This document shows positions 23,113 through 31,848 of a DNA stretch of 45,261 nt, one piece after another. The DNA comes from Cyclobacteriaceae bacterium. Its GTDB lineage: Bacteria > Bacteroidota > Bacteroidia > Cytophagales > Cyclobacteriaceae. The stretch's first letter is position 1. Each line of letters starts with the position of its first letter. The stretch spans positions 1-45,261 of the forward strand of contig JAEUUD010000004.1 of the NCBI GenBank assembly GCA_016787625.1. Direction: 5' to 3'. The position numbers were made by a program, and so were the translations under genes. The notes below the pieces were generated by a model. It saw only the letters and a list, made by a program, of their open reading frames with translations. It was not told the origin of the DNA and did not search any database.

Positions 23113-24161
23113 AGTCCAATTCCTTCATGGTTGGCACGACGAATCACCGGCAATTGCACCTGAAACTTGTCGGTATCCTTTATCACTACCTTTTCCGGTG
23201 TGAAGAATGAGTAGCGTTTGTGAATGTTCTCGAGTCCCACGCGAAAACTGTTGGCGGGCTTGATGGACTGGGTCTTGGTGTTGTAGACGATGATGTGGGT
23301 GTTATCCTTGGCTCCTATATATACAAGCAACGGCTGATCTTTGCTGATGGCGTTGTGCTTCACGGCATTTTCAACCAACAACTGAAGGGTCATGGGAGGA
23401 ATCTGTGTGTCGAGCAAGCTTGCAGGAATATTGGTTTCCATCTGGAAGTGATACTCGTACCTGACCTGCAGCAGGAAGTAGTAGGACTTTACAAAATCGA
23501 GCTCGTCACGGAATGTCACGAGTTTACGCTTTTGGTTGCCGAGCACATATCGAAACGTGTCAGCCATTCTCCTGACAAATTCCTCCGCGATTCTTGAGTC
23601 TTTGTAAAGAAGAGACGATACGGTATTGAGGCAATTGAACAGGTAGTGCGGACTGATTTGTGCTTTCAGTGACTGGAATTGCAGTTCGAGCTGCCACCGG
23701 TCTGACTGAAGCTGCTCAGCCTGCGTGACAGCATAATATCTGTAGGAATAGAACAGTCCATAAAAGATCTCATAGATAAAGACGGCGATAATGAAGAGGA
23801 TATTCAGCTTCAGCGTGTCTTCAGTGTTGATTTTGAACCAGTATTTGGCAGCAAGGGTGAAGAACATGATGACAAGCACCATGTTGGTAACGAGCCCGGT
23901 GATGAAACGCAGGAGGAAGTTGGTTTTCCAGTTGATAAGCTTGTCCAGGATGCCATCGATATTGAGGGCAATCAGGCCGAAGATCGTTGTACTGATACAG
24001 GCCAGAATGATTTCCTTTCCCTGCATGCTGAATGACGGCAACTTCCCTGTATTGCCATAGTGCATGAAAAGAAAGAACATCGTGCCAACAGCAGAGCAGC
24101 CTGCCACGAGAAAAAGATACTTTCTTACGAATGCAGATGGAATCAATGTGCGCACAAGCAT
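23109..24161 (-). CDS. LytS/YehU-type sensor histidine kinase
   Basis: The 350-residue protein has four N-terminal membrane helices (about 14-34, 50-70, 83-105, 118-140) with little outside the membrane. A short coiled coil leads to the His_kinase domain AQISPHYLFNCLNTVSSLL (His172 is the phospho-acceptor). The ATP-binding part has LLVENAVKHN (Asn265) and a reduced G-box VGLENIHKRY. It is the only catalytically complete kinase in the cluster. Its stop overlaps the start of the degenerate paralogue by 4 bp. It lies 51 bp after the repeat-protein gene with no terminator visible between them, so it may belong to a longer transcript. Confidence 0.92.
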   Translation of the reverse strand: MLVRTLIPSAFVRKYLFLVAGCSAVGTMFFLFMHYGNTGKLPSFSMQGKEIILACISTTIFGLIALNIDGILDKLINWKTNFLLRFITGLVTNMVLVIMFFTLAAKYWFKINTEDTLKLNILFIIAVFIYEIFYGLFYSYRYYAVTQAEQLQSDRWQLELQFQSLKAQISPHYLFNCLNTVSSLLYKDSRIAEEFVRRMADTFRYVLGNQKRKLVTFRDELDFVKSYYFLLQVRYEYHFQMETNIPASLLDTQIPPMTLQLLVENAVKHNAISKDQPLLVYIGAKDNTHIIVYNTKTQSIKPANSFRVGLENIHKRYSFFTPEKVVIKDTDKFQVQLPVIRRANHEGIGL

Positions 24162-24212
24162 GACATGTTGAAGCTACTGAAATTTAGATGGTTGGAGAAA
24201 TGGCGCCAGCCA

Positions 24213-25631
24213 TCAATCAATAGCCCGTAAGGCCCTGCCATAATACGTTTCTGATCCAATCTTTTTCGCGGCAGCGCGATATGCATCCTTGAGTGACTGG
24301 TCATTCAGCGCACGTAGTGATGGAGCAAGGTCGACAAGTACTTCTGTCATATAGTGATCAGAGTCAATCGAACCCACTGCATTGAGGATGGTCTGTATAT
24401 TCTGCTTCGACAGTCCGGGCCTGTCGGCAGCTGTTTTCAGGAACTCAGACATGTAGTAATCACTCTGATTGGAAGCCATCACCTGAAGCAGGTTCTGAAA
24501 TGCTTCATCGGTGAGATTCTGGTTCTTGAGAATCTTCTTTCCTACGACCGAGATATAGTGATCAGAGTCAATCGATGATGTTGCGGCAATCAGAATGGTT
24601 TGAAGGTCAGGTCCAACATTGTTTTCAAGCAAATGGGTCATCACCTCGGTCTTGTAGTGATCACTGTCCATCTCTTTCACTGCTTCCAGGATCTTCTGGA
24701 AGGAAGTGGAAGACAAGCCTTGTTTGGAAAGCGCTCTGGTGAGGATCACTGTTTTGTAGTGATCGGAATCCATGGATTTGGTGACACCGATCATTTCTGA
24801 TACAACGTTTTCAGTCAGGTTGTTCTGTCTAAGGAGAGAGGTGAGCACTTCGGTTTTGTAGTGATCAGAACTCATGTTGCTGGTTGCCAGCAAGGCGCTC
24901 TTGACACTTTCCGGAGAAGCGGGACCTTCACGAAGAGCCTCCTTGATGACTTGTGTCTTGTAATGGTCGGAGTCCATATTGCGGGTTGCCGCGTAGACGG
25001 CATCCGCAGCATCTTTCGAAGCCATCAATCGTCGTATGTTCTTTGTCAGGAACTCAGTGATATAGTGGTCGGAATCCATTCCGCCGGTGACGCTGTTGAC
25101 GATCGTGGAAAGTTCTGATGCCTGCACATTTTGTTCGAGCAGCAGGTTGGCATAGTGCACTTTCACGTAGTCGCTTTCAATCAACTTGATCTCGTCGAGT
25201 ACGGCACCTGATCCACCCTTATTAAAGAACCGCTTCACCCTGCTCTCCGCAGCGATATGCGTGCTGCGCACAATTTCAGGCAGAATTTCCCCTAGCCACT
25301 TGCGGCCATCTGGTTCAAACGGCATGAGGGTCCGGCCCTCATAGTATTCTTTCTTAAGGCCGTTCCCCTGAGGAGATATAACAATGGTCCTCTTGCTTCC
25401 AAAGACTGTCTTGTTGATCTCCAGGTACCCGTCTGGTGACATGCTCTTAATGTCCTTGTCATCGTCGGTGATTTCCATTTTGCCGCGGGTCTCCACGTTA
25501 AAGCTGGACATGCCGCCCCGGTTATAGGTGATACGCTGATTCCCCTCCCTGGAGGAGGAAATGGACAAGTTCTGGCCTGAAGCCATGATCAGGCTCACGA
25601 AGGCAAAAAATACGGTGACAACGGCTTTCAT
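24213..25631 (-). CDS. Exported protein with about ten 34-residue SDHY repeats
   Basis: From ATG 25631 (signal peptide MKAVVTVFFAFVSLIMASGQ) the protein has 472 residues; the frame is open 23 codons further upstream. Residues 21-105 are a beta-rich head resembling adhesin-like auto-transporter turns (ISSSREGNQRITYN, KMEITDDDKDIKSMSPDG). From about 151 to the end a unit of 33-36 residues repeats about ten times, anchored by [MI]DSDHY-[KIM]-[TS]-x-[VF]-[LIM]. Anchor starts are near 151, 185, 219, 253, 287, 321, 354, 388, 422 and 458; the first, eighth and last are decayed. Each unit looks like two short helices, as in HEAT-like solenoids. It lies between the TPR/SLOG-like gene and the kinase pair on the same strand. 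No enzymatic motif is seen; a binding or sensing role is inferred. Confidence 0.85.
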   Translation of the reverse strand: MKAVVTVFFAFVSLIMASGQNLSISSSREGNQRITYNRGGMSSFNVETRGKMEITDDDKDIKSMSPDGYLEINKTVFGSKRTIVISPQGNGLKKEYYEGRTLMPFEPDGRKWLGEILPEIVRSTHIAAESRVKRFFNKGGSGAVLDEIKLIESDYVKVHYANLLLEQNVQASELSTIVNSVTGGMDSDHYITEFLTKNIRRLMASKDAADAVYAATRNMDSDHYKTQVIKEALREGPASPESVKSALLATSNMSSDHYKTEVLTSLLRQNNLTENVVSEMIGVTKSMDSDHYKTVILTRALSKQGLSSTSFQKILEAVKEMDSDHYKTEVMTHLLENNVGPDLQTILIAATSSIDSDHYISVVGKKILKNQNLTDEAFQNLLQVMASNQSDYYMSEFLKTAADRPGLSKQNIQTILNAVGSIDSDHYMTEVLVDLAPSLRALNDQSLKDAYRAAAKKIGSETYYGRALRAID

Positions 25632-25739
25632 AAGGTTCTTTTTGTCAATTGGACGGGCAAAGATCAGGTCAGGATACACCCTTGCCAACGGCAATGCCAT
25701 GAGTTGTGGAAATGATGTAGTGAGCCGGTAGGGTAAGCG

Positions 25740-27470
25740 CTAGGCGGTTTTACCGCCATCCAGCATATTGATCCTGTAGATTTCCAGGGGCTGGGGGTAC
25801 CAGTCGACCGCGACAATGCCGGCATAGTCCACCGAGTAATGGCTTACGTCCAGCGACAGTGCTGAAGAGAACCGTGCAAAGGCATACACAGCTCCTGTAG
25901 GTATCAAACGGTGGAGTTCGCGTAGTTGTGATGCAGGGAGGGGAGCGAGCGCCTTTCGCCCGCCTTCAGAAGTCAGCAGGGCAGGACTGGCGTAAAGACT
26001 CATTCTTAGTTTTCCGGTGAGGTTTTGTGACTGCATATACCGAAGGATAATCCTGGCGAGGTCCATGGCGCCAAGTATTGACCGGAAAGAGATGATCATC
26101 ACATCGCTCGCGTCGATGGTCACAGGAGCAAGAATGGGGAAGTCCATTCTCTTCTGAATTTCTTCAAACACCTTTTGTTGTTCCCCCGAAGTCACGCCAG
26201 GAAGATCTGCACAAACAGCAAAGAGAACCGGCCTGTCGATGGCAGGATGGGTCCTCCTGATCTCCTCTGTTTTAAGAGAGGGTGGCGTCGCGGTTCCGGG
26301 TGAAAGAAAATTGTCGGGATTGATATTGATATGACGACCTGCGTAAGGCCAAAGACTTATTGTATCACGCGTACCGCCTTCCTTTTGCCGGAGGTCTGTC
26401 TCGGACAGCACGGTAAGCAGGGTAGGTTCGGTGTGGTTCATCACACTGCGGATGATCGCCGAACCAAAAATCACGCGATTCTGAAAAGAGAAGAGGTCAT
26501 CATATCCGGCATAAGCATCATGGGTGAGATAGGTTACCGGAAAGCGATTGATAAGCGCCTCAAACCGTTCGAGCCAGCTGCCGCCGGCAAAGCGCACGCT
26601 GGCCTCTATAAAATCTGCCTTGGCAAACGGAATCCAGATGTTCACTTCCCCGCCAACAGCGGCAATGGCTTCGGCGAAAAGGATATCGCTGCCACAAGCC
26701 AGTGAGCAGAATCCGATTCTGGCATTGATCGTATTGATGGCGCCCACGATGGCGTCTTTTACTTTGGCCTCTATGGAAGGAGGGAACCTTGGGTTTTCCC
26801 GGTTCGGATGATCAATCATGTGACCGATAAAGGAAACAACACCGGGAGGATGAAATACACGGAGGATCTCCTTGGGCACGGGAACGTAGTGGCTGAGGAG
26901 CCAAAGCTGATTGTAAACCGTTGTCACCTTACCCCAATCCGCGCCGGCCATCTTCTTGGCTTCAAAATATCCTGCCAACGCCTTGTCGCGTTCCTTGGTG
27001 AGCAGATATGCCTCAGCAAGGGTTACCTGTTGCCAGAAATCCGATGGATGATCGCCAATCAATTGGATGACCTCTGCAGCGATCTCCCGGCCACGACCAG
27101 CCTGCCCGGCAATGGCAGACATGGTTGCGGCATTGATGCCGGTATAATAGCTGCGCGTTGTGACGAAATTCTTCAAGTACGTATCCCGCGACATTAATGC
27201 ATATCGTGTGTCTTGCTCCTTCCTGAAAATCTCTTTATAAATGCCTCCCATGATGCCGGCTGTTTCCTGATCATCAGGGTGTTGTTTGTATACCGGTTCA
27301 AGAAACTCCATGGCTGCCTTGGGGACTCCTGATTTTGATACTGCCAGCGCAAACAATTGCTGAAGGCGCAACACAGAAGATGACTTTAGCGTTTCCTGAG
27401 CCATGGCCCTGGCTTCAACGTAGCGACCTTGATTGATCAGCGTTTCAATATGAGTCAGGATGTCCTTCAC
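25740..27470 (-). CDS. TPR, SLOG-like and degenerate cyclase-like domain protein
   Basis: The 576-residue protein starts at GTG 27470; no ATG is available nearby. Residues 1-205 are helical TPR-like repeats of the type called TRAFs-binding. Residues about 210-345 resemble the SLOG-like Rossmann domain found with some class III cyclases: VSFIGHMIDHPNRENPRFP, FCSLACGSDILFAEAIA, VNIWIPFAKADFIEASV. Residues about 412-570 align by eye with a class III nucleotide cyclase domain: PVLFAVCADLPGVTS for FADVvGFSkL, SDVMIISF for the GDG strand, LRMSLYASPALL, then VYAFARFSSAL and YAGIVAV. The first metal-binding Asp is missing (FAV instead of FAD) and the GDG glycines are lost, so it is probably catalytically dead. 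Cytoplasmic; first gene of a five-gene minus-strand run. Confidence 0.78.
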   Translation of the reverse strand: MKDILTHIETLINQGRYVEARAMAQETLKSSSVLRLQQLFALAVSKSGVPKAAMEFLEPVYKQHPDDQETAGIMGGIYKEIFRKEQDTRYALMSRDTYLKNFVTTRSYYTGINAATMSAIAGQAGRGREIAAEVIQLIGDHPSDFWQQVTLAEAYLLTKERDKALAGYFEAKKMAGADWGKVTTVYNQLWLLSHYVPVPKEILRVFHPPGVVSFIGHMIDHPNRENPRFPPSIEAKVKDAIVGAINTINARIGFCSLACGSDILFAEAIAAVGGEVNIWIPFAKADFIEASVRFAGGSWLERFEALINRFPVTYLTHDAYAGYDDLFSFQNRVIFGSAIIRSVMNHTEPTLLTVLSETDLRQKEGGTRDTISLWPYAGRHININPDNFLSPGTATPPSLKTEEIRRTHPAIDRPVLFAVCADLPGVTSGEQQKVFEEIQKRMDFPILAPVTIDASDVMIISFRSILGAMDLARIILRYMQSQNLTGKLRMSLYASPALLTSEGGRKALAPLPASQLRELHRLIPTGAVYAFARFSSALSLDVSHYSVDYAGIVAVDWYPQPLEIYRINMLDGGKTA

Positions 27471-27567
27471 GCGCTGGGTTTATTGACAGAAAGTAAAGTT
27501 AAAATTAATGTGTATTCATGCGGCGGCAATCGGTGTTTAATAAGTTTTGTATCTTCACCGTGTAAGA

Positions 27568-28302
27568 ATGAAATCGACTAACGACATGTTCACTGGCATC
27601 AACTCACGAATGATCAGCTCCCGTTATGCCTGGTGGGTTTCGACCCTGATCCTGGTGATGATGTTTGTCCCAGCCCTTTCATTCGGTCAGGATACAGCCA
27701 ATGAGGCTGTTCGTACACCCATCGTAAGGCCCCAGTTGTTCACTCAATTTTTCTTTACCAGAATCATGATCAACACCATCGCAGTTATCCTGCTGGTGCG
27801 ATATGTTTATTACCCGATGAACCGAAAGAAGGAATTCTACTTCACCTTCTTCCTCTTGAATTTCCTGGTCTTCGTTTTGGTGTTTTTGCTGAACAAGTCT
27901 ACCTCCATGGGCACCTATTCAGCGGTGGGCTTACTTGCTGTCTTTACCTTCCTGCGATTGCGTACCGAAACGATTGGAATGAAGGACATGACGTATTTGT
28001 TTGTCGTACTCACCCTGGCAACGATCAATGCTACCATGACAGGACCATATTACGAACTCATATCCCTCAATGTCTTTATTGTTCTGATGACCTTCAGCCT
28101 TGACAAGGAATGGCTATCTAGAACAATTCATGTTCGTACGATGGAGCTGAACTCTCTTGATAATATTATCCCTGAGAAAATGGATCAACTCAAGAGCGAC
28201 CTGCTGACCCGGACTGGTCTGAATATCCAGCGGGTTGAAATTGATTCAGTCGACCTGGTTCGGTCGAGGGCCGTGGTAAGGGTGTTCTATTGCAACTCCT
28301 GA
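27568..28302 (+). CDS. DUF4956-family integral membrane protein
   Basis: From ATG 27568 the protein has 244 residues. An N-terminal hydrophobic segment ending ALSFGQ could be a signal or first helix. About four membrane helices follow (near 65-85, 92-112, 115-135, 150-170), with the DUF4956 signature GLLAVFTFLRLRTETIGMKDMTYLF (residues about 121-145). A soluble C-terminal domain ends DSVDLVRSRAVVRVFYCNS. DUF4956 genes are often next to VTC-type polyphosphate polymerase genes, but none is here. It is divergent from the TPR/SLOG-like gene (97-bp gap) and its stop is 2 nt from the stop of the convergent acyl-CoA ligase. Function unknown. Confidence 0.85.
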   Translation: MKSTNDMFTGINSRMISSRYAWWVSTLILVMMFVPALSFGQDTANEAVRTPIVRPQLFTQFFFTRIMINTIAVILLVRYVYYPMNRKKEFYFTFFLLNFLVFVLVFLLNKSTSMGTYSAVGLLAVFTFLRLRTETIGMKDMTYLFVVLTLATINATMTGPYYELISLNVFIVLMTFSLDKEWLSRTIHVRTMELNSLDNIIPEKMDQLKSDLLTRTGLNIQRVEIDSVDLVRSRAVVRVFYCNS

Positions 28303-28304
28303 CT

Positions 28305-29921
28305 TCAGGCTTTGTATTCCTTGAACATTTCCCGCAAGGCTGATTTTTTGAACTTGCCCACAGAGGTCTTAGGAATTTCCTTCACAAACTCATAAGCATC
28401 CGGAAGCCAGAACCTGGCGACCAAAGGCTCAAGAAACCTTGTCAGCTCTTCCTTGGTCACGGCCTTGCCTTCCTTCAGTACGATGGCTGCCATCGGGCGT
28501 TCCATCCATTTCTCGCTGGGAATGGCGAACACAGCTGCTTCGGCAACGGAAGGATGCCCCATGAGCATACCTTCCAGTTGAACAGAGCTGATCCATTCAC
28601 CGCCGGACTTGATCACATCCTTGCTACGATCTTTTATTTCAATGTATCCGTTTGACTCAATGGAAGCGATGTCGCCGGTACGGAACCATCCGTCTTTAGT
28701 AAATTTTCCATCATCGTCAGGTGTGTTGTAGTATGCCTTGGCAATCCATGGTCCTCGCACCTCAAGTTCACCCATGGTCTTCCCATCCCATGGGGCGATA
28801 CCTTCTTCATTTCGTATTCTCATCTCGACAAACGGAGCAGCAAGACCCTGCTTGGCACGGTAATCATATTGGAGGTCAGTGGCCTTTTTACGGATTTCAC
28901 TTGTGAGTCCACACACACTGCCTAGCGGTGATGTTTCAGTCATGCCCCACGCGTGAAGAATGCGAAGGCCGTGGCGCTCCTGGAATCCGGCAATCATCGA
29001 TCGTGGTGCAGCAGAACCGCCAACAAGCATGCAGCGGATTGACTTGAGATTGTACTTTCCCGGGTTGGCATCGAGGATACCAAGGATGCCAAGCCAGATG
29101 GTAGGTACGCCGGCAGACACCGTTACTTGTTCCTTTTCGTAAAGCTCAAGCAAACTTGGAGGATCAAGGTGCGGACCAGGGAACACCAGGGTGCATCCCG
29201 CCATGGTACAGGTAAATGGAAGGCCCCAGGCATTGACGTGAAACATGGGCACAACGGGGAGGACAATATCCGCTTCTGAAATCGCCAGGGCATCTGAGAA
29301 TGACGACAACATGGAGTGCAGGACAATCGAACGATGGGAGTATAACACGCCCTTGGGTTGCCCCGTAGTGCCTGACGTGTAGCACATGGCGGCAGCGGTA
29401 TTTTCATCTCCTTCGAAAGGAGTAAAGCCCGATGGACCGGCTTCTGCCAACAATGCTTCGTAGTTGAGCATCCCCTGAGGCAAAGGCGTTGTTCCGTTAG
29501 GCACGACGATGATTTGCTCTGGCTTGATGCGCTCTTTGAACTTGTCGAGCAACGGCAAGAGTACCTGATCAACAATGATCACTTTGTCATTGGCATGATT
29601 GACGATATAAGCGAGATCTTCCGGAGAAAGGCGAAGGTTGAGGGTATGAAGCACAGCACCCATGCAAGGGATGGCAAAGTACATTTCGAGATGCTGGTAA
29701 TGATTCCAGCAAAGGGTGGCAACGCGGTCGCCTGATGATACGCCGAGCTTGTGGAGGGCGCTGCTCAACCGTCTTGACCGTGCTGCCATCTCGCGGTAGT
29801 TACATCGATGGATGGATTTGTCGGGTAGCCTCGTCACAATTTCCTTGTTTCCAAACAATGTCTCGGCACGACGGAGCAACACCGGTACGGTAAGCGCAAA
29901 ATCCATCATCAGTCCTTTCAT
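28305..29921 (-). CDS. Fatty acid-CoA ligase (AMP-binding, AlkK/long-chain type)
   Basis: The 538-residue adenylate-forming enzyme activates a medium- or long-chain fatty acid to its CoA thioester. Motifs are the P-loop [74 protein letters not shown] (about residues 405-440), and the C-terminal catalytic Lys in [13 protein letters not shown]. Overall it is closest to AlkK-like and Thermus-type fatty acyl-CoA synthetases. ATG 29921 is used; MMDF at 29909/29906 gives slightly shorter products. It is monocistronic, between a convergent DUF4956 gene and a divergent transporter gene. Confidence 0.93.
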   Translation of the reverse strand: MKGLMMDFALTVPVLLRRAETLFGNKEIVTRLPDKSIHRCNYREMAARSRRLSSALHKLGVSSGDRVATLCWNHYQHLEMYFAIPCMGAVLHTLNLRLSPEDLAYIVNHANDKVIIVDQVLLPLLDKFKERIKPEQIIVVPNGTTPLPQGMLNYEALLAEAGPSGFTPFEGDENTAAAMCYTSGTTGQPKGVLYSHRSIVLHSMLSSFSDALAISEADIVLPVVPMFHVNAWGLPFTCTMAGCTLVFPGPHLDPPSLLELYEKEQVTVSAGVPTIWLGILGILDANPGKYNLKSIRCMLVGGSAAPRSMIAGFQERHGLRILHAWGMTETSPLGSVCGLTSEIRKKATDLQYDYRAKQGLAAPFVEMRIRNEEGIAPWDGKTMGELEVRGPWIAKAYYNTPDDDGKFTKDGWFRTGDIASIESNGYIEIKDRSKDVIKSGGEWISSVQLEGMLMGHPSVAEAAVFAIPSEKWMERPMAAIVLKEGKAVTKEELTRFLEPLVARFWLPDAYEFVKEIPKTSVGKFKKSALREMFKEYKA

Positions 29922-29988
29922 GGCAATAGGGTTTGTGGGATGATGAAGAAACGGAAAATAATCTTATTATGGAAGGTGCTTGAGTGCC

Positions 29989-30022
29989 TTGTCCTGGATA
30001 AAACCCTTGCTACCTTGAATAC
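29989..30022 (+). promoter_or_regulatory. Candidate promoter of the NSS transporter operon, leaderless type
   Basis: TTG (29989-29991), a 19-nt spacer and TACCTTG (30011-30017) fit the Bacteroidota TTTG/TAnnTTTG promoter layout. The ATG follows 5 nt after the -7 element. This is the most complete of four similar arrangements in the window. Confidence 0.45.
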
Positions 30023-31324
30023 ATGAGCCAACAGCATTTCGCCACACGGATAACCACCATCCTCACCATGGTTGGCATTGCCATGGGATTGGGCAATGTG
30101 TGGCGCTTTCCTTACATGATGGGAAAGTATGGTGGCAGTGCATTTCTTGCCGTTTATCTTTTGCTGACCGTGTTGTTTGCCATTCCGGCCATGATGGCCG
30201 AATCGACGCTGGGCCAAATGAGCGGCAAGGGTACGGTTGATGCCTTGCGAATGTCGCTTGGCAAAAAAGCCGGTTCATTTTTCGGATGGATGCTCATGGT
30301 AGTCATTTCAATTGCCGGGTCATACTATGCTGTGATTGTTGGTAATGTGGTTTTTACAGCAGCCTTTTCCGTATTTCCCGGTTTCTCCGATACGACACAA
30401 TCACTTTACCAGAGCAACCTTGGTCTGCCGTGGCTGCAGTACGTTGTCACCATGGCCGTGGTGGCCCTCTGCCTGTACATCATTCATCGCGGCGTTGCCA
30501 AAGGCATCGAGCTCCTCAGCAGAAGGGTGGTGCCGCTGTTCTTCCTGACGTTGACGTACATGATTGTTCATGCGCTCACGTTGCCGGGAGCCATTGACAA
30601 ATGCCTCGAGTTTCTTAAGCCGGATCTTTCCGTTATGGGATTTCCGGAAGTTTTTGCCGCATTGGGTCAAGCCTTTTTCTCGGTAGGCCTTGGTGGAACA
30701 TTTGTCGTCGTATACGCCGGATTTCTCCGAAAGGAGGAAGACATTCCGATGATCTCCATGTTCACTGGATTTGGAGATGTCTTCTCGTCCCTGCTGTTTG
30801 CTGTGTTTCTCATTCCTTCGATCCTTGTTTTCGGCTTAGACATGACATCTGGTCCCAACCTGATCTTCAATACCCTTCCTCATCTTTTCGCGGTGATGCC
30901 TGGTGGGTGGCTTGTAGGGACTTTCTTCCTCATGTCCATTTCTATTGTTGGCCTGCTTTCATTGGTGGCGGCGTATCAGGTTCCGTTTACCAGTGTGATC
31001 AACGAGTGGCCGACATTAAACAAGGGAAAGATCCTCCTGACCATTGGCATGGCGCAGGCGATTCTGGTGCTGCCGAGTTGCTTCTTTCCGTCCATCATCG
31101 GCCCACTGGACATGATATTTGGTTCCGGAATGCAGGTATTTGGCAGTGTCCTATGCATCCTTGCCTTGACCTGGGGTGTGAAGCGAGGTTTGGTCATGCA
31201 GCGGATGTTCAAAACGGGGCCTGAGTCGTCCTTCCGGAAGATGGTTTATTTCTGGATCAAGTGGATCATACCGCTCGCCCTGTTGTCCGTGCTGTTGGGA
31301 TATTTGTATGATGTCATTCTTTAG
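30023..31324 (+). CDS. Neurotransmitter:sodium symporter (NSS/SNF) family transporter
   Basis: The 433-residue protein has 11 or so membrane helices in the LeuT fold. The hallmark first helix is VGIAMGLGNVWRFPYMMGKYGGSAFLAVY (residues about 17-45), with the unwound substrate/sodium-binding segment GLGNVWRFP. The middle has FSVGLGGTFVVVYAGF and MTSGPNLIFNTLPH. Bacterial members import amino acids or indole/aromatic amines with sodium. It heads a plus-strand operon with a cupin 43 bp later. The substrate is not shown by the sequence. Confidence 0.94.
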   Translation: MSQQHFATRITTILTMVGIAMGLGNVWRFPYMMGKYGGSAFLAVYLLLTVLFAIPAMMAESTLGQMSGKGTVDALRMSLGKKAGSFFGWMLMVVISIAGSYYAVIVGNVVFTAAFSVFPGFSDTTQSLYQSNLGLPWLQYVVTMAVVALCLYIIHRGVAKGIELLSRRVVPLFFLTLTYMIVHALTLPGAIDKCLEFLKPDLSVMGFPEVFAALGQAFFSVGLGGTFVVVYAGFLRKEEDIPMISMFTGFGDVFSSLLFAVFLIPSILVFGLDMTSGPNLIFNTLPHLFAVMPGGWLVGTFFLMSISIVGLLSLVAAYQVPFTSVINEWPTLNKGKILLTIGMAQAILVLPSCFFPSIIGPLDMIFGSGMQVFGSVLCILALTWGVKRGLVMQRMFKTGPESSFRKMVYFWIKWIIPLALLSVLLGYLYDVIL

Positions 31325-31367
31325 AATTCATCGTATCTTTTAATGGACATTGATAATTCCTAAAACC

Positions 31368-31826
31368 ATGAAATCATTCAAGAAAGACAAAGACAATGTC
31401 GACCTGCAGGCCGTAGAAGACCATGACGGCATTCTGACCATCCGCGGTGGCGGCGGCAAGCGCGACTGGAATGGCATTCACTACAAACAAGGAATGTCAT
31501 CCAAGAACGTGGGTTCGACCAAGCTGTCGGTTAATGTGGCGACCATCCCTCCGGGTGGAGTAGCCTATGCACACATTCATGATGGATTTGAGTTGATGCT
31601 GTATATTCTTGAGGGCAATGTGCGACATGAATTCGGTGACCATTTGAAGAAAGTTCTTGAGAACAAGGCCGGCGACTTCATTTTTATCAAGTCAGGGGTT
31701 CCGCATGAAGTCTTCAACATGAGCGAGACAGAACCCGTTGTCGCCTTCGTTGCCCGCTCCAGCGCCAGTGAGTGGGACAATATTGTTCCGTATGACCGTG
31801 AGAAGGGAATTGTGATCAGAGAGTAG
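31368..31826 (+). CDS. Cupin-domain protein
   Basis: The 152-residue protein is a single-domain cupin of about 100 residues with a short N-terminal extension. Motif 1 reads PPGGVAYAHIHDGFELMLYILEGN (about 62-85) with two His and one Glu, and motif 2 reads DFIFIKSGVPHEVFNMSE with the last His. Together they form a complete 3-His/1-Glu-type metal site. ATG 31368 is the start; the frame is open from a TTG 18 nt earlier. Such proteins are dioxygenases, isomerases or small-molecule binders. It lies 22 bp before a 2OG-Fe(II) oxygenase gene. No specific reaction can be assigned. Confidence 0.88.
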   Translation: MKSFKKDKDNVDLQAVEDHDGILTIRGGGGKRDWNGIHYKQGMSSKNVGSTKLSVNVATIPPGGVAYAHIHDGFELMLYILEGNVRHEFGDHLKKVLENKAGDFIFIKSGVPHEVFNMSETEPVVAFVARSSASEWDNIVPYDREKGIVIRE

Positions 31827-31848
31827 TGATAACCACATCAGGAAAGAC

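Noticed and set aside
24300..25150. Possible direct-repeat or CRISPR-like array at DNA level
   Set aside because: The spaced similar segments (about 102 bp apart) encode the SDHY protein repeats in frame; they are too long and variable for CRISPR.
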